Assembly: GCA_913052345.1 (NCBI GenBank) | Contig: CAJXDR010000004.1 | Coordinates: 1-64,000 of the forward strand | Reading direction: 5' to 3' | Source: UBA4421 sp002470275 | Lineage (GTDB): Bacteria > Pseudomonadota > Gammaproteobacteria > Pseudomonadales > Azotimanducaceae | Length of the DNA: 64,000 nt | In this document: positions 1 through 8,280 of the stretch, piece after piece | Numbering within the stretch: position 1 is the first letter of the stretch | Layout of the letters: the number at the start of each line of letters is the position of its first letter | Position numbers and translations under genes: made by a program | The notes under the pieces: model-generated | The model's input: only the letters and a program-made list of their open reading frames with translations | Told to the model about the DNA's origin: nothing | Databases searched by the model: none

Positions 1-32
1 GCGCAGGTCTCCGCTAAAGCGCAGGTCTCCGC
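1..32 (+). repeat. 18-bp-period tandem repeat inside mutS
   Basis: The 14 bases gcgcaggtctccgc occur at 1-14 and again at 19-32. They are in frame and encode AQVSAK followed by AQVSAI. It looks like a six-codon duplication in a poorly conserved linker of MutS; the left part may extend outside the window. Confidence 0.7.
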
Positions 33-2046
33 CATAGATGACAGATATTTTGAGCAAAGCCTCGCGCTAGAGGATTTGGCTCGCCACTTTGATCAAGACG
101 TGTTGATGCAAACAGGCCTGAGTGCAACAGACCCCTGTCTTGGCGCCGCCAATGCGGCCCTCACCTACGCCAAGGATACCCAGTGCCAGGACCTCGCCTT
201 TCTGCAGCGTATTCGTACAACGGACAACGACCAAAACATCAGCCTGGATGCTCACTCGCGACAGAACCTGGAGCTTGATCGCCGGGCAAATGGGGACACC
301 GACTTCACGCTGCTCAGCCTGTTTGATACGACCATCACACCTATGGGGGGCAGGCTCCTCAGGCGCTGGCTGCATGCGCCCAGTCGTCAGCTGGATTTGG
401 TGATGCGCCGCCAGCGTTGGATTCAGGAAGCGCTGAACGGCCACCACTACGAGGGAATCCGTCAATCCCTGAAGCCGCTGGGTGATCTGGAACGCATTTT
501 GACTCGGATCAACTTAGGCTCTGCCTCACCAAGAGACTTGGCTAAATTGCGGGATGCCGTAAGCCATTTCCCCGCGATCCTGGATGCCCTAAAGGTTCTC
601 AGCAACGAGCTGGGCGAGGCACTTGGGTCCCGCCTCACAAATTTCGACACCCTCGCCAACCACCTGGCAGAGGCCATCGTTGAATCACCGCCGGTGACGC
701 TTCGGGAGGGGGGCGTCATGGCCGATGGCTTTAGTGAAGAACTGGATCGACTCCGACAAATGACCTCGCACTCCGCGGACTGGCTGGCAGAGCTGGAGCA
801 GAGCGAGCGAGACAAAACCGGTATCAGCACCCTCAAAGTCGGCTACAACCGCGTCCATGGTTATTACATAGAGACCTCGCGGGCGGCCAAGGAATCCGTA
901 CCGGAGGACTATATCCGCCGCCAAACATTGAAAAATGCCGAGCGGTACATTACCCCCGCTCTGAAGGCCTTTGAGGAGGACGCGCTGCGCAGCCAAACGC
1001 GCTCTCTTGCCCTTGAGCGACGGCTGTTTGGCGATCTCCTCATTCGGGTCGCAGAGGATTCTGCTCGTTTGCGCGATGCCATCGAGGCCCTGGCCAGCAC
1101 CGACGTACTGGCTTGTTTGGCTGAACGTGCCCACACCCTTGATCTGGCGCCCCCAAGCTTCACCGAGCAACGGGGCGTTCATATCGAACAAGGTTGGCAC
1201 CCCGTTGTGAAGTCTGCCTCCCGTGAGGCCTTTATCGCCAATGACGTATGCCTGGATCAGGACACCAGCATGCTCATTGTGACGGGGCCCAATATGGGCG
1301 GAAAGTCCACCTTTATGCGACAGACCGCTCTCATCTGCTTGCTGGCCTATATTGGCAGCTTTGTTCCGGCGAAGTCCGCTCGCCTGGGACCCATAGACCG
1401 TATTTTCACCCGCATCGGAGCAGCAGATGACTTAACCAGTGGCCGCTCCACCTTTATGGTTGAAATGACCGAAACCGCGCAAATTCTGCACCGCGCCACT
1501 GCCAACAGCCTGGTTCTGCTGGATGAGATTGGCCGCGGCACTAGCACCTATGATGGTCTGTCCCTGGCGTGGGCGTGTTCGGCCCACCTTGCTGCTACCA
1601 GCCAACCGCTGACCCTTTTTGCGACCCATTATTTCGAGCTGACCACCCTGCCGGAACATCACGCCAATGTCGCCAACGTTCACCTCAGTGCGCGTGAGCA
1701 CGGTGGCGACATCGTCTTTCTCTATCAGGTTAACCAAGGTCCCGCGAGCCAAAGTTACGGCATCCAGGTGGCAAAACTTGCCGGGGTCCCCAAGGCGGTT
1801 CTAGACACCGCCAGGGTTAAGCTGAGAGGCCTTGAGCGGAACCGGCACGAGGACGAGGCACGGCCGAGCCCTCAGCAAAATCTATCCTTTGACCCCCCGT
1901 TGGCCCATCAGCAGCGGCAGGCTGACCTGGAGGCGCTGGCGGATCGGATTCACGGTATCGTCGTTGATGACATGACGCCTCGACAGGCCCTGGATTTATT
2001 GGCGGAACTCAAGGACAGCCTTAGCTCCAGCACCTCTGACCCCTAA
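1..2046 (+). CDS. mutS: DNA mismatch repair protein MutS (5' end outside window)
   Basis: MutS recognises mispaired bases and, with MutL, starts mismatch repair. The frame is open from base 1 without a stop, so the gene is truncated by the window edge; 681 residues are present against about 855 in E. coli, and the N-terminal mismatch-binding domain is outside. Visible parts are the core/lever and clamp regions, the Walker A motif GPNMGGKST (bases about 1285-1311), Walker B LVLLDEIGRGTS (about 1510-1545) and the ATHYFEL segment (about 1621). A TTG at 76 could be taken as a start but is internal, because upstream codons are open and the protein would lack conserved sequence. Bases 1-33 hold two copies of a 14-base direct repeat. 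fdxA follows, as in Pseudomonas. Confidence 0.97.
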   Translation, partial: AQVSAKAQVSAIDDRYFEQSLALEDLARHFDQDVLMQTGLSATDPCLGAANAALTYAKDTQCQDLAFLQRIRTTDNDQNISLDAHSRQNLELDRRANGDTDFTLLSLFDTTITPMGGRLLRRWLHAPSRQLDLVMRRQRWIQEALNGHHYEGIRQSLKPLGDLERILTRINLGSASPRDLAKLRDAVSHFPAILDALKVLSNELGEALGSRLTNFDTLANHLAEAIVESPPVTLREGGVMADGFSEELDRLRQMTSHSADWLAELEQSERDKTGISTLKVGYNRVHGYYIETSRAAKESVPEDYIRRQTLKNAERYITPALKAFEEDALRSQTRSLALERRLFGDLLIRVAEDSARLRDAIEALASTDVLACLAERAHTLDLAPPSFTEQRGVHIEQGWHPVVKSASREAFIANDVCLDQDTSMLIVTGPNMGGKSTFMRQTALICLLAYIGSFVPAKSARLGPIDRIFTRIGAADDLTSGRSTFMVEMTETAQILHRATANSLVLLDEIGRGTSTYDGLSLAWACSAHLAATSQPLTLFATHYFELTTLPEHHANVANVHLSAREHGGDIVFLYQVNQGPASQSYGIQVAKLAGVPKAVLDTARVKLRGLERNRHEDEARPSPQQNLSFDPPLAHQQRQADLEALADRIHGIVVDDMTPRQALDLLAELKDSLSSSTSDP

Positions 2047-2073
2047 CGTTCGGGGCAGATTTCCCTTCCGCTC

Positions 2074-2101
2074 TGGACACGCCCGGTCCTTTCGCTACAC
2101 T
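2074..2101 (+). promoter_or_regulatory. Likely sigma70-type promoter of fdxA
   Basis: In the 83-bp mutS-fdxA gap a -35-like TGGACA (2074-2079) and a -10-like TACACT (2096-2101) are separated by 16 bp. They lie about 28 bp before the fdxA ATG, so fdxA can be transcribed independently of mutS. Found by eye only. Confidence 0.45.
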
Positions 2102-2129
2102 AGCGCGCTTTATCAATACAGGGTGATCT

Positions 2130-2453
2130 ATGACCTTTGTCGTCGGAGAAAACTGCATCAAATGTAAACATACTGACTGTGTTGAAGTATGCCCGGTTGA
2201 CTGTTTTTACGAAGGTCCCAATATGTTGGTGATTCACCCGGACGAATGCATTGATTGCGCGCTCTGCGAGCCCGAATGCCCCGCTGACGCCATTTTCTCT
2301 GAAGACGAAATCCCCGAGGACCAGGCGGAATTCCTGGCGCTCAACGCTGAGCTGGCGGAGATATGGCCTAACATCAGCGAGAAGAAGGATGCGCCAGCCG
2401 ATGCGGAGGACTGGGACGGCAAGCCCGGTAAGCTCGATTTATTAGAGCGCTGA
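2130..2453 (+). CDS. fdxA: Ferredoxin FdxA ([3Fe-4S]/[4Fe-4S])
   Basis: Small 107-residue seven-iron ferredoxin of the Azotobacter FdI type, a soluble low-potential electron carrier. Cysteines at 9, 12, 17, 21, 25, 40, 43, 46 and 50 fit the family pattern. By analogy with FdI, C9/C17/C50 would hold the 3Fe cluster and C21/C40/C43/C46 the 4Fe cluster. The acidic C-terminal tail of about 50 residues is also typical. In Pseudomonas fdxA sits between rpoS and mutS; here mutS is kept upstream, but the gene on the other side is nlpD, only 10 bp away and convergent. The physiological partner is not shown by the context. Confidence 0.95.
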   Translation: MTFVVGENCIKCKHTDCVEVCPVDCFYEGPNMLVIHPDECIDCALCEPECPADAIFSEDEIPEDQAEFLALNAELAEIWPNISEKKDAPADAEDWDGKPGKLDLLER

Positions 2454-2463
2454 GGGCGCGGAT

Positions 2464-3243
2464 CTACTTTATGACCAGCTCTGGGTTAATCGGTTTCCCG
2501 TTTCTTCGAACTTCGAAATAAAGCTTCTGCTCGGCACCGGGTCTAGGCATGACCTGTGCAATTTGGGCGGCCGGGGCCACGCGGTCCTGTTCGCTGACTA
2601 AAATTTTGCCATTAAAGCTGTAGGCACTAAGCAGATCACCAGCGTGCTTCAAGATGATCAGACGCTCAAATCCTGCAATGCCGTTGCCCGCGTAGACCAC
2701 ATCTCCATAGTAAGACGCGCGCACGTTAGTCCGGGCATTGATGGCGTAATCCACACCCTGGCTACCCACTCCATAACCCGCGCTGGGCCGTTGGGCCAAC
2801 GGCCAAACCCAGCGCTCGGCCCCCTGTGCGGGCAGAGGCTGAGTACGACCTGCCACGACAGGTGTGTTCGCCCCGGGGGCAGTCGCGGGTTTTGGCCGCA
2901 GATCGGTAGGCGGCTTTGACGCAGAGCGATCGACACGGACGGTAGATTGTCGTTGGGAGGGCTTCAGCAACAGACGTTGACCGGGGAAAATCGTGAACGG
3001 TGTTGAAAGACCGTTGAATCCAGCCAGTTGCCGATAGTCGAGCCCAAAACGCCAGGCTATGGAGTAAAGCGTGTCGCCCCGACGCACCGTATAAACGCCG
3101 CTCTGTCTGATGGCGTCGCTGCCCGGGGACCGATCACTCACCACTGGCGTCCCAAGCGGGACACAGCCAAACAGGCCGCCGCTGCAGCAAAGCCCCACAA
3201 TGAGGGCAAGCCTTACTTGTCTGCGAGCCGAGTTAATGTCCAT
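2464..3243 (-). CDS. nlpD: Lipoprotein NlpD, activator of cell-wall amidase
   Basis: 259-residue outer-membrane lipoprotein with a signal peptide ending in a lipobox LFGC (Cys27), a LysM peptidoglycan-binding domain (about residues 50-93), a Pro/Ala-rich linker and a C-terminal LytM/M23 domain (about 145-259). The LytM domain lacks the metal-binding histidine motifs of active M23 peptidases. This is the known state of NlpD/EnvC proteins, which activate amidases such as AmiC during division instead of cutting the wall themselves. The start overlaps the end of the DUF368 gene by 31 bp, so the two are co-transcribed. In most gammaproteobacteria rpoS follows nlpD and is partly transcribed from inside it; here no rpoS follows. 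Confidence 0.93.
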   Translation of the reverse strand: MDINSARRQVRLALIVGLCCSGGLFGCVPLGTPVVSDRSPGSDAIRQSGVYTVRRGDTLYSIAWRFGLDYRQLAGFNGLSTPFTIFPGQRLLLKPSQRQSTVRVDRSASKPPTDLRPKPATAPGANTPVVAGRTQPLPAQGAERWVWPLAQRPSAGYGVGSQGVDYAINARTNVRASYYGDVVYAGNGIAGFERLIILKHAGDLLSAYSFNGKILVSEQDRVAPAAQIAQVMPRPGAEQKLYFEVRRNGKPINPELVIK

Positions 3244-4124
3244 ACCGCAAGAAATCCCGCCACTGCTGCAACAAGGGTTTGAGGTAAGAAGGCTGGCACC
3301 GTCATCAGCTCAGCGTATTCAGCCGGCCACAACAGGCGGTCCATCAAGCCATAGTTCAATGCTGCATTCTGCCACGGCCAAAGTTTGGCCAGGGCCGCCA
3401 GCATAAAGCCAATCAGCAGGGCCAGCACAGGGTCCTGGTAATGCTGCATTAGCCAGCGAAGACTCCTGGCAAACAGCAACAGGCCAGACAGGCAGCCCGC
3501 TATCAGAACCGACAAAAAGAGGACATCCAGCGTTTTGACAGCGATGATCAGGGGCTCATATAAACCCAGCAGCAAGAGCAGTAAGCTTCCAGAGATGCCC
3601 GGCAGCATCCAGGCGCTTACCGCCAGGGCACCGGCAAAAAAGAGCATCAACCAGGAGCCAGAAAAATCTTGTTGGGGGAGCTGCAGAAAACTCAGCCCCA
3701 GCCCTATGCCCAAAATACCAAATGAGAGCAGCGACTTGAGCTGCCGCTGGCTGGCCATAAACCAAGAGGAGGCCGTGATCAGCCCGAAAAAGAAGCCCCA
3801 AAGCACGGGTGCCGTGTGGGCCAACAAATAAGAGACGAGCTGAGCAAAGACCAAAATGCCAATCAACATGCCTACGCCAAGAGTGAGCAAAAAGGTCATG
3901 TCATGGACATGCCAAAAGGTTTTAGGTTTGCGAATCAGGGGAATGGAGGCCGGCCCAAAACGGGACAGCGCACTAACAAGACGGAAGTAGATTCCGGTCA
4001 AAAAGGCAATTGTGCCGCCGGAAACCCCCGGCACCAGCTCCGCGACGCCCATACAGATGCCCTTCGCCAGCAGGGCCAGATAGGCAGGCCAGGCCTTCTG
4101 CGCTTCTGTTGGTTGATGAGACAC
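3213..4124 (-). CDS. DUF368 membrane protein (PopT-like, probable undecaprenyl-phosphate translocase)
   Basis: 303-residue polytopic inner-membrane protein with about eight hydrophobic segments. The N-terminal part has the DUF368 hallmark GVAELVPGVSGGTIAF, and an internal pseudo-repeat AWMLPGISGSLLLLLLG occurs in the second half. DUF368 proteins (PopT) have been implicated in flipping undecaprenyl phosphate back across the membrane for peptidoglycan and other envelope polymers; function here is by family. The start is a GTG one base after the pcm stop, and the 3' end overlaps nlpD, so it is in the truD-pcm-nlpD transcription unit. The gene is not part of the E. coli or Pseudomonas version of this cluster. 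Confidence 0.9.
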   Translation of the reverse strand: MSHQPTEAQKAWPAYLALLAKGICMGVAELVPGVSGGTIAFLTGIYFRLVSALSRFGPASIPLIRKPKTFWHVHDMTFLLTLGVGMLIGILVFAQLVSYLLAHTAPVLWGFFFGLITASSWFMASQRQLKSLLSFGILGIGLGLSFLQLPQQDFSGSWLMLFFAGALAVSAWMLPGISGSLLLLLLGLYEPLIIAVKTLDVLFLSVLIAGCLSGLLLFARSLRWLMQHYQDPVLALLIGFMLAALAKLWPWQNAALNYGLMDRLLWPAEYAELMTVPAFLPQTLVAAVAGFLAVWTLTRLADK

Positions 4125-4125
4125 C

Positions 4126-4797
4126 CTAGTCCCTGATCCTGGCTGTGCCGGTCACCAAGGGCACAAAGTGAACCCGCTCGTGACGGGTCTCTATAAAGCC
4201 TTCTTCGGTACGGTCAATGGTCACCAGAGTTTGGGTTTGGCCATCTCCAACTGGAGCAACCAGACGTCCGCCAGGCGCGAGTTGCTCCAGCAGCGCCTCG
4301 GGAATATCTGGCGGTGCTGCCGTGACCAGGATGCCGTCGAAGGGTGCCTTGATCGACCAGCCCGCATAACCATCGCCATACCTAAGCAGAATATTTTTGA
4401 GATGCATGGCCTCAAGCCGCTCTCGTGCCCTGGGAAGCAGGGCTTCAACTCGCTCAATGGTGTAGAGCTGCTTGCAGAGCTGGGCCAGAATCGCCGTCTG
4501 GTAGCCAGAACCGGTACCGACCTCCAGCACACGATCCCTGGGCTGCTGAGTTAAAAGCTGGCTCATAAGCGCCACAATAAAGGGCTGGGATATGGTCTGA
4601 CTATGGCCGATGGGGAGCGCGGTATCCTCATAGGCTCGATGCGCCAGTGCCTCATCAACAAAAATATGGCGCGGTACCGAGGCGATGAGGCTGAGGACTG
4701 TTTCATCCTCAATACCCTGCTCTCGCAGGCGAGCAACCAATCGATCGCGAGTCCGCTGAGAAGTCATGCCAATGCCCTTTAGATCGAATTTTTTCAT
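4126..4797 (-). CDS. pcm: Protein-L-isoaspartate O-methyltransferase
   Basis: 223-residue SAM-dependent methyltransferase that methylates L-isoaspartyl residues in aged proteins so that they can revert to aspartate. The SAM-binding motif VLEVGTGSGYQTA is at about residues 90-102, preceded by the family segment for substrate recognition (SQTISQPF, about 66-73). Length is normal. The ATG overlaps the truD stop as ATGA, which supports this start over the internal ATG ten codons later. In E. coli and Pseudomonas surE lies between truD and pcm; here the two genes are directly fused in coding overlap, so surE is absent from this site. Confidence 0.95.
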   Translation of the reverse strand: MKKFDLKGIGMTSQRTRDRLVARLREQGIEDETVLSLIASVPRHIFVDEALAHRAYEDTALPIGHSQTISQPFIVALMSQLLTQQPRDRVLEVGTGSGYQTAILAQLCKQLYTIERVEALLPRARERLEAMHLKNILLRYGDGYAGWSIKAPFDGILVTAAPPDIPEALLEQLAPGGRLVAPVGDGQTQTLVTIDRTEEGFIETRHERVHFVPLVTGTARIRD

Positions 4798-5777
4798 CGG
4801 CTCGGCTCGGTCAAGTCAAAGTGCTGGGCGAGGAATGATGTCGCATAGGCACCCGGCGGCAATTCAAAGGCAAGCCGAATGTCCCCCCCTGCGGGACAGA
4901 CTTCAACCGTATCGATGCGCGGCTTTATCGCCAAAGGTCGTAACCCCCTCTTAACACCCGCCTGCTCCAGGGCATCACATTCAGACGCGAAGGACGCTAA
5001 CGCCCTGGTTTCCATCACCAGGGCTTCACCGCTTAGCGGCGAGCGACCGCGCCCCCACAGCGACCCAGTGGGAACATCGTCACCATCATTCAGCACATCC
5101 CCGGCCAAGGCCGACTTCCAGCAGCCGGCCTCTTCGCGAACGCGCAGGATTTCGTTGAACAGCCAACTACGAATGACCGACAGGTGCCAACCCCTTACTG
5201 ACTTGGCAACGCGTCGACGACGACGGTTTTTAAGCCAGTTGAGGGCGCGATCCAAATTTTCTCGCCCAAAGCGCTGTGGCCCGAAATAATTGGGAAACGG
5301 TTCCGTGATGGCAGCCTCCAGCGCAAGGGCGGTAGCGCTCAACCCCGTCACCTCTCGCAGCCTAATCTGAAATCGATTCGCACGATGTTCTCCGCGTCTT
5401 AGCTTAGCCAGCCGCCACTGCTGATCGAGAAGCGTAATTCGCTCCCCGCCATCACCCTCATAGAGCGACCCCAGAGCGATGCCGCCGGCGCTAGGAAGGC
5501 GAATGCTAAACCATTGCCGGGTAACCGCATGCTTATCCTTAAGCCCTGCATAGCCCACATCCATCAGCGCGATAGAGAAATAGTCCGCCAGCCATTGGGC
5601 GACGAAGGCCGTGGACAACTCGCGTTTTTCAATTTGCAAAAAGAGATGTTCTCCCTCCGGGCTGGGGTCGAGCGGGAGCTGCTCATGCACGATCCAGTCC
5701 TCCGGGCTGCTCTTGATCATCGCCTTGGCAAAAGGCTTGGCAGCTTCCGCAGTGCGAGCGCCGCTAGGGCTCTTCAT
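4794..5777 (-). CDS. truD: tRNA pseudouridine(13) synthase TruD
   Basis: 327-residue cytoplasmic enzyme that isomerises U13 of tRNA-Glu to pseudouridine. The catalytic motif GLKDKHAVTRQ places the nucleophilic aspartate at residue 81, matching D80 of E. coli. A later conserved block, FPNYFGPQRFGR, is also present. Length is slightly below the usual 340-350. It overlaps ftsB upstream by 14 bp and pcm downstream by 4 bp. In E. coli ispD and ispF lie between ftsB and truD (in P. aeruginosa they are also in that interval); they are absent here. Confidence 0.95.
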   Translation of the reverse strand: MKSPSGARTAEAAKPFAKAMIKSSPEDWIVHEQLPLDPSPEGEHLFLQIEKRELSTAFVAQWLADYFSIALMDVGYAGLKDKHAVTRQWFSIRLPSAGGIALGSLYEGDGGERITLLDQQWRLAKLRRGEHRANRFQIRLREVTGLSATALALEAAITEPFPNYFGPQRFGRENLDRALNWLKNRRRRRVAKSVRGWHLSVIRSWLFNEILRVREEAGCWKSALAGDVLNDGDDVPTGSLWGRGRSPLSGEALVMETRALASFASECDALEQAGVKRGLRPLAIKPRIDTVEVCPAGGDIRLAFELPPGAYATSFLAQHFDLTEPSR

Positions 5778-6042
5778 CTGGGATCAAATAAAAAAATTCT
5801 CCTGGCTTAACCAATCCAAGATCGCTCCGGGCACGGGACTCAAAGGCATCCGGGTGTTGCTTCAAAGCCAACACCTCCGCCGTCATTTTTTGATTACGCT
5901 TGCTCAAGTCGTCCACACGCTGTCGCTGTCGCTCATACTGGGCAGCCAAAGCCTGCCGTGCAAAAAAGCCAGACTGCCCAAACCAAATCTGGTGCTGCAT
6001 GATCACCAGGACCAGCATAAGAAGCCCGATCAGCCATTTCAT
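5764..6042 (-). CDS. ftsB: Cell division protein FtsB
   Basis: Small bitopic division protein that forms the FtsQBL complex and helps trigger septal wall synthesis. From the ATG at 6042 the protein has 92 residues. A single transmembrane helix follows immediately (MKWLIGLLMLVLVIMQ), then a coiled coil of about 30 residues (AAQYERQRQRVDDLSKRN) and the conserved C-terminal block around residues 65-85 (ESRARSDLGLVKPGEFF). The frame is open to an upstream ATG at 6084, giving 14 extra polar residues; the family starts directly before the helix, so I prefer 6042. It follows eno, as in E. coli and Pseudomonas. Confidence 0.92.
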   Translation of the reverse strand: MKWLIGLLMLVLVIMQHQIWFGQSGFFARQALAAQYERQRQRVDDLSKRNQKMTAEVLALKQHPDAFESRARSDLGLVKPGEFFYLIPDEEP

Positions 6043-6091
6043 ATTTCCAACCCGCCTCCCGATTTCGGGATTGGTGAACGACAATCACGCC

Positions 6092-7384
6092 TCACTGGGA
6101 TGCGATGGCGCCTCTGCCGGCATAGGGTGCCTGGCTACCCAGCTCGGCCTCGATGCGCAGCAGCTGGTTGTACTTTGCCACGCGGTCAGATCGGCACAAT
6201 GATCCTGTCTTAATCTGACCGGCACCGGTGCCCACGGCCAAGTCAGCAATGGTCGTATCTTCAGTTTCGCCCGAGCGATGGGAAATAACGCTGCTGTACC
6301 CGGCGGCCCGAGCCATCGCAATGGCCTCCAGGGTCTCGCTCAGGGTGCCGATTTGGTTAAATTTAATCAGGATCGAGTTTCCAATCTGCTGATCGATGCC
6401 CTGTTGCAAAATGCTGGGATTGGTGACGAAGAGGTCGTCGCCCACCAGCTGAACTTTGGAGCCCAACCGCTGGGAAAGCGCCTTCCAGCCCGCCCAATCC
6501 TGCTCGTCCATTCCATCTTCAATGGAGATAATAGGGTAGTCTTCACTCAGCTGAGCCAAATAGTTCACAAAACCTTGGGCATCGTAGAGCTTAGATTCAC
6601 CCGCCAAATTGTATTGCCCGGACTCATAGAATTCAGAGGCCGCACAGTCCAGCGCCAGGGTCACCTGGTTGCCAAGCTCGTAGCCCGCTGCGGCGACGGC
6701 TTCAGCAATCACCTCAAGCGCCTGGGCATTCGAGCTTAGATTGGGGGCGAAGCCTCCTTCATCCCCAACAGCCGTCGAGAGCCTCATGCGCTGTAGCACG
6801 GCCTTCAGAGCATGAAAAATTTCTGCACCGCATCGAAGCGCCTCGGCGAAGGAGGCAAAGCCAACGGGCTGCACCATGAATTCCTGTATGTCTACATTAT
6901 TATCAGCGTGAGCACCGCCATTGATAATGTTCATCATGGGCACCGGCATGTTCATGGCCGGCGCACCCGCCAGCGCATTGATGTGGGCATAGAGAGGCCG
7001 TCCTGCTGCCAGGGCAGCAGCTTTACACGCCGCCAAAGAGACGGCCAACATGGCGTTGGCCCCTAACCGGGATTTGTTCTCGGTTGCATCCAGTTCCAGC
7101 AGACGCTGATCCAGCGCCGCCTGGTCCGCCGCGTCATGGCCCGCCAGGGCGGCACACATTTCGCCGTTGATGTTGGCCACGGCCTTAGCGACCCCCTTGC
7201 CGAGAAAGCGCGAGGCATCGCCGTCTCGAAGCTCTAATGCCTCCCGACTGCCGGTGGAGGCCCCCGAGGGCGCTGCTGCGACCCCAAGGCTGCCGTCTTC
7301 AGTCAGCACGCTGGCCTCAACGGTTGGGTTGCCCCGGGAATCTAGAATTTCCAGCGCTCTAACTGCCTTGATCTGAGAATTCAT
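6092..7384 (-). CDS. eno: Enolase
   Basis: 430-residue glycolytic enzyme converting 2-phosphoglycerate to phosphoenolpyruvate; in many proteobacteria it is also part of the RNA degradosome. Family blocks are all present: the N-terminal ILDSRGNPTVE, the metal-ligand region SIEDGMDEQDW, the catalytic lysine region LIKFNQIGTLSET, and the signature VISHRSGETEDTTIADLAV. Length matches the family. A 58-bp gap separates it from kdsA, in which I see no clear promoter. It leads into ftsB-truD-pcm. Confidence 0.98.
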   Translation of the reverse strand: MNSQIKAVRALEILDSRGNPTVEASVLTEDGSLGVAAAPSGASTGSREALELRDGDASRFLGKGVAKAVANINGEMCAALAGHDAADQAALDQRLLELDATENKSRLGANAMLAVSLAACKAAALAAGRPLYAHINALAGAPAMNMPVPMMNIINGGAHADNNVDIQEFMVQPVGFASFAEALRCGAEIFHALKAVLQRMRLSTAVGDEGGFAPNLSSNAQALEVIAEAVAAAGYELGNQVTLALDCAASEFYESGQYNLAGESKLYDAQGFVNYLAQLSEDYPIISIEDGMDEQDWAGWKALSQRLGSKVQLVGDDLFVTNPSILQQGIDQQIGNSILIKFNQIGTLSETLEAIAMARAAGYSSVISHRSGETEDTTIADLAVGTGAGQIKTGSLCRSDRVAKYNQLLRIEAELGSQAPYAGRGAIASQ

Positions 7385-7442
7385 CGCCCTCTAACCTATA
7401 TCTGTGTGTTCACCGAAATTCCCCCGCAGAGCATGGCATGCC

Positions 7443-8276
7443 CTAAACCTGCTCCTCAAGCCAAGGTGACGCCTTCACTAAGGCATCAATCCCCTTGAGC
7501 TGCTTGAGGAGATCGCCCACCAGATGCAGGGGCCAAGAATTAGGTCCGTCTGACAGTGCCTCCGCTGGATTGGGATGACATTCCATAAATAATCCATCAA
7601 CGCCAGCCGCCACCGCCGCCCTAGCAAGTACGGGCACCATCTCACGCTGACCGCCAGAAGTCGTGCCCTGCCCCCCGGGCATTTGCACCGAGTGGGTGGC
7701 ATCAAACACCACGGGGCAGTCTGTTTGACGCATAAGCGCCAGAGAGCGCATATCGGATACTAGGTTGTTGTAGCCGAAGCTGGCGCCCCGCTCGCAGACC
7801 ATGATCTGATCATTCCCCGTTGACCGGGCCTTTTTCGCAACCTGAAGCATGTCCAGCGGCGCGAGAAACTGGCCCTTCTTGATGTTGACCGGCTTTCCCT
7901 GCTCACAGACCCGTAAGATGAAGTTTGTCTGGCGGCAGAGAAAGGCTGGCGTTTGGAGGACGTCCACAACGCTCGCCACTTCATCCAGGGGCGTATCTTC
8001 ATGAACATCTGTGAGCACTGGCAGCGCCAGCTGATCACGCACCTGCTCCAGAATACGCAGCCCGGTTTCTATGCCTGGCCCCCGATAACTTTGCATGGAG
8101 GAGCGATTCGCCTTGTCAAAGGAGCTCTTAAAGATCAGGTTGATGCCCACTTCCTGCGCACACTCCTTGAGCGCCGAGGCGGTCTCCATAATTAACGTTT
8201 CGGACTCGATAACGCAGGGTCCAGCGATTAAAAATAGTGGTTGCTGCCCGCCAATTTCCCATTCTCCGAGATGCAC
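7443..8276 (-). CDS. kdsA: 2-dehydro-3-deoxyphosphooctonate aldolase (KDO-8-phosphate synthase)
   Basis: 277-residue enzyme condensing phosphoenolpyruvate with arabinose-5-phosphate to make KDO-8-phosphate for the lipopolysaccharide inner core. The start motif LIAGPCVIES, the FKSSFDKANRSS block and the C-terminal MECHPNPAEALSDGPNS are diagnostic. The start is a GTG four bases after the pyrG stop, so pyrG and kdsA are co-transcribed, as in Pseudomonas. With lpxA, lpxB, lpxD and fabZ in the same run, it shows a full Gram-negative outer membrane. Confidence 0.97.
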   Translation of the reverse strand: MHLGEWEIGGQQPLFLIAGPCVIESETLIMETASALKECAQEVGINLIFKSSFDKANRSSMQSYRGPGIETGLRILEQVRDQLALPVLTDVHEDTPLDEVASVVDVLQTPAFLCRQTNFILRVCEQGKPVNIKKGQFLAPLDMLQVAKKARSTGNDQIMVCERGASFGYNNLVSDMRSLALMRQTDCPVVFDATHSVQMPGGQGTTSGGQREMVPVLARAAVAAGVDGLFMECHPNPAEALSDGPNSWPLHLVGDLLKQLKGIDALVKASPWLEEQV

Positions 8277-8280
8277 TGTC

